From Candidatus Bathyarchaeota archaeon (GTDB taxonomy: Archaea; Thermoproteota; Bathyarchaeia; Bathyarchaeales; Bathycorpusculaceae): 34,109 nt of DNA. How positions within the stretch are numbered: the first letter of the stretch is position 1; each line of letters begins with the position of its first letter. Below are positions 14,540-21,295 of this stretch, piece after piece. Position numbers and translations under genes: made by a program. The notes beneath the pieces are model-generated. The model was not told where the DNA came from and did not search any database. It saw only the letters and a list, made by a program, of their open reading frames with translations. Location: assembly GCA_030668645.1 (NCBI GenBank), contig DAOVFC010000001.1:1-34109 (forward strand), read 5' to 3'.

Positions 14540-17500
14540 TAAGCCGCAGCCTCCAGAAATCTCGCTGAGATGACGTTTGAAACCCCGTTTCGTTCATAAA
14601 CCCCATAAACCTTCTGCGCCTTGTTCACAACTTCGGGCTTTAACGTTATGATGACGAACTGGGATTTCTCAGATTCTTCTAGAAGAAGGCTGGCGAGCTT
14701 AGACATGTGAAAAGCATCCAGATGCGCGTCTATTTCGTCAAGTATGTAGAAGGATGCTGGCGCGAACTCTTGTATGGCGAAGATAAAGGCAACAGCGGCG
14801 ACCGAACGCTCTCCACCGCTGGCTCCACTTACGACTATTGAGGGTTTGTTCGGAAACTGAACGAGCACGTCAATACCGCCTGAGAACGGTTCATCCAAGT
14901 TCTCAAGCTTCAAAACCGCGTTTCCGCCGTCGGTGAGCTTAGAGAAGTATTTTTGGAGGTTCTGGTTGATTTTCTCGAAAGCTCCCATGAAGACTCTGCG
15001 CTTCTTGCGGTCGATTTTATCCATAAATTGTAAAATTGCTTGCTTTTCTCTTTCCAGCTCGTTCATTCTTAATGAAAGCTCCTTGTAGCGGGCGATCTGT
15101 TCAGCGTAGTGTGAAAGGGCAAGCTGGTTCACAGCACCTATTCTCTCAAGCTCAAACTGCATCATTTTTATGGAGGTTTCAGCCTCTCCAACTTGTCTCT
15201 GCGACACTTCTAGGGGTTGTTCGTAGCCTATCTGTTTAAGCTGGTTTCGGTGCTGTTCCAGCTGCAAAAGAGATGTTTGGATGCTGAGTTGAAGCTGATT
15301 AAGCACACGGCTTGTTTGCTCGTACTCGGAATCGAGCTTACGCAATTCCTTGTCTACGTCGTCGATCTGCACCGTGAATTTTCTTGCTTCCTCTCTCGCG
15401 GATAAAACAGTCTTCGAAAGCTCGATGCGGCTTTTTTCAAGTTCTGAAAGCTCCTGTTTTAACCCTTCCCTTTCCCGAAGCGCCTCTTCTGTTTCTTTCT
15501 CCACCCTTCGTAACTGCTGCTTAACCTTTGAAAGCCGGATTTTTGCGTTTCTGTAGCCCACTCTTAGAACGTTTTCAAATTGCGACTGCAGCGTCGAGAT
15601 TTCCGTTTGAACAGTGCCGAGTTTTTGCCTCAGCGTAATTATTTCCTCAGCGAGTCTCTCCCTTTTGATTTCCATTTCTTGGATGTGCGTTGGGTCTGTT
15701 CTCAGTCTTAGAGCTGCCAGTTCCCTCCGCAGTTTCCGCATTTCCCTCTGGATTGAGGTTTTTTCAGTCTTGTACTGCCATATCCTTGTCTTTTCTTTTA
15801 CGATTTCTTTTTGAAGTCGGTTGACGGAGAGATTTATTCTTCTAACGTTGGTCTTTGTTCTTTTCACGTTTCTCTTAACCCTTGCTATTTCTCTGTCCAG
15901 TGTGGTTATCGCCTCTGATAACCGAGTGATTTCAACGCGGGTTCTGCCAATTTCCTCCTCAAAGGAAGCTAGGTCTCCGCTTCTTCCTGAAAGATGCTGC
16001 TGGAGGGCCGTAACAGCTTCATCTAGGCTTTTGATGGCTTTTGCGCTTGGAATGATCGCCGAAAAATCTATCGGAGCGCGGTAATAACCGCTTTCCAGAG
16101 CGCCGCCAACTTCGTAGAGGTCTCCGTTAACCGTAACCGTGCGGTAACCCTCATTAGATGATAGTGCAAAAGCAACTTTCTCGTTCGAGACTATCAGGGT
16201 GTCTCCGAAGACGCAGTGCACCGCTGGTTCGTACTGCTTTGCGTATTTCATGAAGGATGATGCCGCTCCGTTTACACTCCCCTTTTTCGGAACCTTCAAT
16301 GATTTAACGTTTGAGACGCCATGAATCGGAATTATCTTTATTCTCCCAAGCTTCATTCTTCTCAGCGTTTCCGTGCACGCGAAAGCTGCGTCAAAGTCTT
16401 TGACAATCACAGCGTCCAACCATCCCGCTGCCGCAACCTCTATTGCTCGTTCATAAACCTTATCAACTTTGACTAGGTTGCGCAGTCTACCGTACACGCC
16501 GGGGATTACGCCTAATTCGCCGAGTTCCTCAACGCTTCTTAGGGCGTTTTCTTCGGTTGCCACGGTTTCCGCCAGTTTCTTTTGCGTTGCGAACTCTATC
16601 ACAGCTTTCCGTGCGGAGTCAGCGATTTTTCCAGCTTCAGCTATTTCTCTTCCTATTGCTTCTTTCTGTGCGGTTCTGTGCTCCAGCGTTCGCTCAAGGT
16701 TTTTCAGCCAGATTTTCTGCTCCTTCTGCACCTTCTCAAGTTCGACTAGGGATTTCTCAAGTTCCTCAAGCGTCACGGTGAACCCCTCCTTGCGGTCCGT
16801 CATGCTCTTAAGCCTTCTTGCACAGATTTTGATTGCTGTTCGGCTCTTAGCATGCTCAGACCTTAAGTCGGCAACCCTCTTGTAGAGTTTGTCAATCTGT
16901 TGTTCAATTTCGCGGATTTTTTTGCTGTTTTCACCTAGGTTTTCCCAAAGTCGAGTGGTTTCTTCCGCAAGTGCGTCGTGCTCCGTTTGTTTCGCTGTTA
17001 TTTCATCAGAAATGCGTTCATGCCCACGTTTCAGCCTTCGGATTTTTAAACGGTTTTCATGAATCTCTTTCTTGATGGATTGATATTGCTGAAGGTTGTT
17101 TTCTCTAATCCGCTTCAAACCTTCAAGACTTACCTTTCCAGAGCTTATCCTAGTCTTCAACTCTGTTAGCTTCGACTTCAATTCACCGATTCTTATTTGA
17201 ACCTTTAATACCTCAGCGCCGCCCTCTTCAACCATCTCTGAGCTCAGTTTCCGCCATTCACTTTCAATACCCTTCCTCTTAGATCTAAACCGTTCCCGAA
17301 GCAGCCTTAATTTTTCAACTTTCCTTCCAACTTCGTCGACTTTTGAAGAAACAGCCTTTATCTTCCTCTGGATTTGCGCCATCTCGTTGGAGAGCCGCAC
17401 CGCTTCGAATCGCTTGATTTCGTTTCGGATAAAAGCGTACCTGAGCAGTTCGTTGCGCTCCCTTTCTAAATCGTCAACTCTTTTTTGCACTTCGTCGATT

Positions 17501-18093
17501 CTGCCCATGGCCGTACGTATTGATATGTCCGCTGCTCGGAGTTTTTCTTCGGCTTCAGCCTTCGCAGCGTCATACTGCGCTATTCCGATGAGGCCTTCGA
17601 TTATTTTCCTGCGTTCAGAGGAGGAAATATCCGTTAAGCGTGTTATTGTGCCTTGCAGAATGAGGTTCTGGCTTGTTGAGCTTATTCCAGCCATGGAAAG
17701 CGCATCTAAAATGCGCGTTCTGGAGATTCTTCTGCCGTTAAGCCTGTACACACTTTGGCCGTTTCGGTGAACCTCACGTGAGATGGTAACGGTGGTTGTG
17801 TCGATGGGTATGCGTCCATCATGGTTATCAAACTGAATCAGAACCTTAGCAACCTTCGCTCTTTCCAACCCAGCCTTTTCCGAACCGTGAAAAATCAGTT
17901 TTGCAGCGCTTTCCGCACGAAGCCTCCTCGAGCTTAACTCGCCTAACGCAAACAAGACAGCGTCCACAATGTTCGTTTTTCCGCTTCCATTAGGACCGGT
18001 GAATACTGTGAAGCCCCTGTCAAGATGTACCTTAACGTTTTTAGGTCCGAATGATTTGAAGCCTCTAAGCTCGATTTTTTTAATGTAGGGCAT
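14539..18093 (-). CDS. smc: chromosome segregation ATPase Smc
   Basis: 1184 aa. Long coiled-coil ABC-type ATPase that forms the core of the Smc-ScpAB condensin. N-terminal head: FKSFGPKNVKVHLDRGFTVF and Walker A GPNGSGKT at 33-40. Two coiled coils (about 170-500 and 690-1020) flank the hinge, recognisable at LGELGVIPGVYGRLRNLVKV to SALESGYYR-like residues around 510-670. C-terminal head: signature SGGERS at 1092-1097 and Walker B FYILDEIDAHLD beginning near 1115. Length is normal. ATG start at 18093. First gene of the smc-scpA-scpB set; its promoter is probably the TATA-like TTTTTTATAG read on the minus strand at 18160-18169. Confidence 0.97.
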   Translation of the reverse strand: MPYIKKIELRGFKSFGPKNVKVHLDRGFTVFTGPNGSGKTNIVDAVLFALGELSSRRLRAESAAKLIFHGSEKAGLERAKVAKVLIQFDNHDGRIPIDTTTVTISREVHRNGQSVYRLNGRRISRTRILDALSMAGISSTSQNLILQGTITRLTDISSSERRKIIEGLIGIAQYDAAKAEAEEKLRAADISIRTAMGRIDEVQKRVDDLERERNELLRYAFIRNEIKRFEAVRLSNEMAQIQRKIKAVSSKVDEVGRKVEKLRLLRERFRSKRKGIESEWRKLSSEMVEEGGAEVLKVQIRIGELKSKLTELKTRISSGKVSLEGLKRIRENNLQQYQSIKKEIHENRLKIRRLKRGHERISDEITAKQTEHDALAEETTRLWENLGENSKKIREIEQQIDKLYKRVADLRSEHAKSRTAIKICARRLKSMTDRKEGFTVTLEELEKSLVELEKVQKEQKIWLKNLERTLEHRTAQKEAIGREIAEAGKIADSARKAVIEFATQKKLAETVATEENALRSVEELGELGVIPGVYGRLRNLVKVDKVYERAIEVAAAGWLDAVIVKDFDAAFACTETLRRMKLGRIKIIPIHGVSNVKSLKVPKKGSVNGAASSFMKYAKQYEPAVHCVFGDTLIVSNEKVAFALSSNEGYRTVTVNGDLYEVGGALESGYYRAPIDFSAIIPSAKAIKSLDEAVTALQQHLSGRSGDLASFEEEIGRTRVEITRLSEAITTLDREIARVKRNVKRTKTNVRRINLSVNRLQKEIVKEKTRIWQYKTEKTSIQREMRKLRRELAALRLRTDPTHIQEMEIKRERLAEEIITLRQKLGTVQTEISTLQSQFENVLRVGYRNAKIRLSKVKQQLRRVEKETEEALREREGLKQELSELEKSRIELSKTVLSAREEARKFTVQIDDVDKELRKLDSEYEQTSRVLNQLQLSIQTSLLQLEQHRNQLKQIGYEQPLEVSQRQVGEAETSIKMMQFELERIGAVNQLALSHYAEQIARYKELSLRMNELEREKQAILQFMDKIDRKKRRVFMGAFEKINQNLQKYFSKLTDGGNAVLKLENLDEPFSGGIDVLVQFPNKPSIVVSGASGGERSVAAVAFIFAIQEFAPASFYILDEIDAHLDAFHMSKLASLLLEESEKSQFVIITLKPEVVNKAQKVYGVYERNGVSNVISARFLEAAA

Positions 18094-18159
18094 CCAGCTT
18101 ACGCCCTCACCTTACCCTCAGCTTACACTCATAGTTGTAAACAGTTCTATAGGACTTTT

Positions 18160-18189
18160 CTATAAAAAACTATCTAATTTTAATTAGAT
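18160..18189 (-). promoter_or_regulatory. AT-rich hairpin plus T-run and TATA box between DUF2096 and smc
   Basis: ATCTAATT TT AATTAGAT at 18172-18189 is a perfect 8-bp inverted repeat with a 2-nt loop. Read on the minus strand it is followed by AGTTTTTTATAG. That is a hairpin plus T-run about 30 nt after the upstream gene's stop, so a plausible terminator. The T-run overlaps a TATA-like box about 70 nt before the smc ATG, so the same spot may end one transcript and start the next; the repeat could also be an operator. Confidence 0.45.
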
Positions 18190-18220
18190 TTCTGACAAAA
18201 ACAACACGAAAATGAAAAGC

Positions 18221-18739
18221 TTATTTTCTGACTTTCAAACCATATCTCGTAGCCATTTTCTTGACAAAGCTTTTTACGCACCGGTCTTTGCCGTAAACAA
18301 GCAGATAACCATCGCTTTGTACACTACAGGAGAGACCGTTCGCCTCAGCCAATTTTTTTAATTCTTTAATCGGCATTTCAGCTGAAAGCCTAACACGAAT
18401 CCACTTCTGTTCTCGCGGAAGCCCCGGAACAAATCTTGCCTCTTCAATCTCCTCCACACACTCTTTTCTGGACGCTTCCTCAAGCTTCTCCAACCACTCA
18501 TGAACAGATTCAACGCCGAACCGTTCTTGCGCTCTAGAAACAAGGCATATCTCAACTTTTTCAAGGTATTCTTCAATTTTTCGGGCGGTCTCTCCGCGTT
18601 GCGGGTCAGCCTTCAAAATCGTTATCATAGTTTTAGCGGATTTTAAGTCGCTTATTACACCTGCCGGAACAGCTACGTCTCTTCTACGAAATTCAGCAAC
18701 TATATCCTCTAAAACTTTCCATGTCGCCAAATATCCCAT
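18221..18739 (-). CDS. conserved archaeal protein, DUF2096-like
   Basis: 172 aa, ATG start at 18739. The N-terminal part (WKVLEDIVAEFRRRDVAVPAGVISDLKSAKTMI, then LKADP) resembles the DUF2096 family of uncharacterised archaeal proteins: an all-helical domain with the KSAKT-I-K-D signature. The C-terminal half (IRVRLSAEMPIKELKKLAEANGLSCSVQSDGYLLVYG) looks like a small alpha/beta domain ending in a basic helix. No catalytic motif, signal peptide or membrane helix is seen. It lies upstream of smc on the same strand with a probable terminator between them, so it may or may not be co-regulated. The function is unknown and the family name is from recall. Confidence 0.65.
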   Translation of the reverse strand: MGYLATWKVLEDIVAEFRRRDVAVPAGVISDLKSAKTMITILKADPQRGETARKIEEYLEKVEICLVSRAQERFGVESVHEWLEKLEEASRKECVEEIEEARFVPGLPREQKWIRVRLSAEMPIKELKKLAEANGLSCSVQSDGYLLVYGKDRCVKSFVKKMATRYGLKVRK

Positions 18740-18871
18740 GATAAACTCACGGTCTTCTGTCCAGCTATCACAGTAAACACTTGCCAGTATAAAGGAATTA
18801 CCATCCAGCCGGGAAACCTACATCAAAACTAAAATAATCCTGATGCCGCGCCGCATTTTCTATCAGTTGAA

Positions 18872-19114
18872 ATGGAGAAAAATGCAATAGGTGATCAGGA
18901 AGGACAGGGAATGGGAATCGAAGCTCTAAAAGAGTAGATCACAGAACTGAAAGCTCGAATCGAAGAGTTAGAGGGCGACAGAAAAAGGAAATCACCTTTG
19001 CAACGTGGCGAACTAGAACAGATATTATCCGCTCGTGTTCACGTTTTAGATAAGATTTTTCTGGCATTCTTGAAAAATTTTTCAGACCATCTATGCGTAT
19101 TCGCCGTCGTTTGA
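18872..19114 (+). pseudogene. short coiled-coil ORF interrupted by in-frame TAG
   Basis: ATG at 18872 opens a frame that reads to TGA at 19112-19114 with a single internal TAG at 18935-18937. Around it the text is MGIEALKE, stop, ITELKARIEELEGDRKRK, a good heptad coiled coil on both sides of the stop, so the stop probably broke a real gene. The portion after about residue 55 (LSARVHVLDKIFLAFLKNF) is less convincing. No family recognised. Apart from this, the 18740-19462 stretch shows only AT-rich DNA and TATA-like sequences near 19375 and 19414. Confidence 0.35.
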
Positions 19115-19462
19115 GCTGAGAGGTTAAGATTTCTGCAAAACTTAGCATGCCTTCAAGGTCACATTTGCCCTGAAGTGTTTTTAGTCACTGAGATGTACCA
19201 TGAGAAATTGAGGGAACCTAGTACTGTATACAGTGCGTGTTTCACTCTGTTTTCTGTTGAACATCTAAGCGGCCAAAGGGCATGTTGATGCTCGGCAACT
19301 AGTCCTATGACGGGTATGATTGATTTTTGCCCACACATTAAGAAACTTATTCGCAGAACAGGTTCAAAATTAAATATATGGTCAATTTGTCAGTTATTTC
19401 TATTCTAGAGGAAACCTTTAAAAGGAAAACTAAGTATATGGGTAAAGTGAACCGATGAGCGT

Positions 19463-19582
19463 GTGCCTTTGCCAAGAAAATATCGAAGGATAAAAGTTAA
19501 AGGGCATTACCGGGCTGTCGCACGGGATTCAAGTGGAAGATTCAAGAAAGTAAAGAAATGGAGTAGTAAGAAAGAGAGGTGA
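19463..19582 (+). CDS. 39-aa highly basic protein
   Basis: GTG at 19463, TGA at 19580-19582. The peptide begins MPLPRKYRRIKVKGHYRAVA and ends KKVKKWSSKKER; about 16 of 39 residues are Lys or Arg, so it would bind nucleic acid or ribosomes. A TATA-like TTTAAAA lies about 45 nt upstream (19414-19420), giving a short leader. The stop is 8 nt before the next ATG and inside that gene's Shine-Dalgarno, so the two are translated together. I do not recognise a family. Its pairing with a nuclease-like protein suggests an accessory or antitoxin-like role, which is inference. Confidence 0.6.
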   Translation: MPLPRKYRRIKVKGHYRAVARDSSGRFKKVKKWSSKKER

Positions 19583-19590
19583 ATGCTAAG

Positions 19591-19878
19591 ATGGCGTATG
19601 ATCATGATGAAATAGCAAATAGGCTTGCTAAGAAATCTGGATCGAGACATAGAAGGAAAGGGGTTGATATCGTTTCTAAGGGTAGGGCTATAGAAGTTGC
19701 AGTCACTCAAGGTGATATGTATGCATCCGTTGGGCAACTCAAACGATCAAGGGCGCGCAAGAAGTATATGGCGGTTCCGGCTCCTATGATTCCGGATGCG
19801 AGAAGGTTGCTCAAAGGTTCGGGAATCGGAATAATGAATACAAGAGGACGGATTCGAAAAAGGTCAAGAAAGAAATAA
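19591..19878 (+). CDS. small PD-(D/E)XK nuclease-like protein
   Basis: 95 aa from the ATG at 19591, which has GAGGTGA about 9 nt upstream; a GTG at 19579 overlapping the previous stop would add four residues. The core reads RKGVDIVSKGRAIEVAVTQ (residues 22-40) then SVGQLKR and KKYMAVPAPM: Asp26, Glu35 and a following Gln49 sit where a compact restriction-endonuclease-like fold keeps its D...ExK...Q residues. The Lys of ExK is replaced (EVA), so it may be inactive or use a shifted Lys. The C-terminus (TRGRIRKRSRKK) is strongly basic and would bind DNA or RNA. Preceded by the basic 39-aa gene and followed 40 nt later by a small membrane protein. The fold call is a motif-level guess. Confidence 0.6.
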   Translation: MAYDHDEIANRLAKKSGSRHRRKGVDIVSKGRAIEVAVTQGDMYASVGQLKRSRARKKYMAVPAPMIPDARRLLKGSGIGIMNTRGRIRKRSRKK

Positions 19879-19917
19879 TTAAGATTATAAGAAAATGAAT
19901 GAAGATGAAATTAAGAA

Positions 19918-20148
19918 ATGGCATTAATTGCCTTAATTTTCCTTGTAGGATTTGGTATCTTTCCCATCGTAGTTCTTGAATGGTTCATTAAGAATGTTAC
20001 TACACCAATAGGAACGATTGAACAATTCGCAAAAGTTCTTAGCTCGTCGAACCCATGGATGTGGGGTTTTGGATTACTAGGCATCGCTATAACGGGTTTA
20101 ATCACGGCAACCATATGGGCGTGGATCAAAGAGAAAATAGGATTGTGA
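19918..20148 (+). CDS. small two-helix membrane protein
   Basis: 76 aa, ATG at 19918. TM1 covers about residues 3-22 (LIALIFLVGFGIFPIVVLEW) and TM2 about 46-67 (WMWGFGLLGIAITGLITATI), joined by a 20-residue polar loop, with a short basic tail WIKEKIGL. I do not recognise a family. It lies between the nuclease-like gene and the glycosylase-like gene, with gaps of 39 and 9 nt, so it is probably co-transcribed. Membrane peptides in such cassettes can be anchors or pore-formers, but nothing here decides that. Confidence 0.6.
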   Translation: MALIALIFLVGFGIFPIVVLEWFIKNVTTPIGTIEQFAKVLSSSNPWMWGFGLLGIAITGLITATIWAWIKEKIGL

Positions 20149-20157
20149 CGCCCAACA

Positions 20158-20796
20158 TTGAGATTACGTCCGCGCGATTGCATTGTTGATAAAATACAAC
20201 AATGTAAGGATTGTGAAAAATACTCTCAAGTCCTGTGCATGAAGCCTAAGCCTTACGTTAAGTTTCAGGTTCTTGAAAGGTGGAGGCCAACGAAAGTGAA
20301 GGTGCTTTTCATTGCAGAGTCACCGCCAAAGGATGGAAATGAGGGGTATTTCTACAATGAGAAAACAGAAGGTAGACTTAAAGACAAAATCTTCAATTTG
20401 CTGGATATACCTGAAGAAAAAGCCGAGAGAGGATTGCAAAGGTTTAAACAAAGAAATTTCCTCCTCATCGACACCGTTAAATGTAGGTTAGACAAGTCGC
20501 AGGGAAAAAGTCCCCCTCCCTATGTCATTAAGAGATGCGCTGAAAACTTTTTGCAAAAAGAAATAGACGGTTTGAAGCCAGATAAAATCTGCGTACTGGG
20601 TAGGACTGCCCTAAAGGGTTTGAAGGCTATTACCACTTTTAGAAAGGGGCTAAACGGAGTTAGAAAAATAACAGAGCATTGTGGAAAAGAGCTGACGATA
20701 TCAGGTTATGAAATCATTCTATGCGTTTTTCCGAGTAATCGAAACAGGAAATATCAATCATGCATAGAATCCGTTTTTGGTCTCTGGGTTCCATAA
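20158..20796 (+). CDS. uracil-DNA-glycosylase-superfamily protein with Fe-S cysteines
   Basis: 212 aa, TTG start 9 nt after the membrane protein. Superfamily features: VKVLFIAESPPKDGNEG at residues 47-63 in place of the GEAPG motif, then TVKCR at 107-110 with a second Cys at 127 spaced as in the family 4 VKCRPP...C pattern, a beta strand KICVLGRTAL, and CVFPSNRNR at 189-197 in place of HPSP. Cys16, Cys19, Cys109 and Cys127 could ligate a 4Fe-4S cluster as in archaeal family 4 enzymes. The catalytic motifs are altered (ESPP; FPS with no His), so it may act on another lesion, on RNA, or only bind. Last gene of the four-gene + strand cassette and 465 nt upstream of a restriction-modification gene. 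Confidence 0.72.
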   Translation: MRLRPRDCIVDKIQQCKDCEKYSQVLCMKPKPYVKFQVLERWRPTKVKVLFIAESPPKDGNEGYFYNEKTEGRLKDKIFNLLDIPEEKAERGLQRFKQRNFLLIDTVKCRLDKSQGKSPPPYVIKRCAENFLQKEIDGLKPDKICVLGRTALKGLKAITTFRKGLNGVRKITEHCGKELTISGYEIILCVFPSNRNRKYQSCIESVFGLWVP

Positions 20797-20817
20797 GGTC
20801 ACAAGAGTTCATGCCGT

Positions 20818-20880
20818 CGCGCCGGGGGTGGGATTTGAACACCTGGGCGTGGAGATATCACTTGCGAACCTCTCTTTTTA
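20818..20880 (-). other. tRNA 3'-half-like remnant
   Basis: On the minus strand the segment reads GTGTTCAAATCCCACCCCCGG, matching the T-loop, the 3' T-stem strand and the start of an archaeal tRNA acceptor. The opposite T-stem strand (AGGTG) does not pair with CCCAC except with a distorted 9-nt loop, and no GCCGGGG acceptor strand is found within several hundred bases. So this is not a functional tRNA; it looks like a leftover 3' half, the part usually copied into integration sites. It could also be chance. Confidence 0.3.
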
Positions 20881-20998
20881 GTACGCACGCGCAGAAGTTT
20901 TTGGACGCCGTTGCCGCGTTGGAAAAGCTCGGCTGGATTACGTTTATGCTTGCTGTCCCAGAATATAATAAGCGGATGCTGAAAGGAAAAGTCAATAA

Positions 20999-21295
20999 AG
21001 TAAAAGTAATTCTCGCAAAATTTTCTTTTCCATACAGCCGGAGAATCGGTGGGGAGCACACTCACTTCACCAGAGGGACTATAAAGAATGGCTTAAGGAA
21101 GCATCCATAAACCACTTAAGTCTAGCGCTTAGACGTCTTGCACAGCTAAACCAAACAAAAGTCTACCCGTTCTGGCGGAACCCTGCTTTTCAAGATAGTG
21201 CATGCATTTTAACTCTCTCAGAATACCAAAGATTTTATACAATCGCAGACAATGTGTTTTCATGGCACAAACCCGTCTCCCCGTCATCCAGGTAG
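20999..21295 (+). pseudogene. startless coding fragment running into the restriction gene
   Basis: An open frame after TAA 20996-20998 runs to TAG 21293-21295 without any ATG, GTG or TTG at its front. It has protein-like text: QRDYKEWLKEASINHLSLAL, then LAQLNQTKVYPFWRNPAFQD, then ILTLSEYQRFYTIADNVFSW. It overlaps the first 34 nt of the restriction-modification gene in another frame. In the preceding frame FLDAVAALEKLGWITFMLAV (about 20899-20958) may belong to the same broken gene. No family recognised. Likely the C-terminal end of a gene truncated when the neighbouring DNA arrived. Confidence 0.4.
21229..21262 (+). promoter_or_regulatory. TATA box giving a near-leaderless restriction gene mRNA
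   Basis: TTTTATAC at about 21230-21237 is centred some 27 nt before the ATG at 21262, the archaeal TATA-to-start distance, so transcription should begin at or next to the ATG. No Shine-Dalgarno is seen before that ATG, which fits a leaderless mRNA and argues against the in-frame upstream ATG at 21202. Confidence 0.5.

Noticed and set aside
20760..21110. 116-codon + strand frame after the glycosylase-like gene
   Set aside because: It begins inside the preceding gene and across the tRNA-like remnant; the start region is not protein-like. Only a stretch near 20899-20958 might belong to the decayed ORF described.
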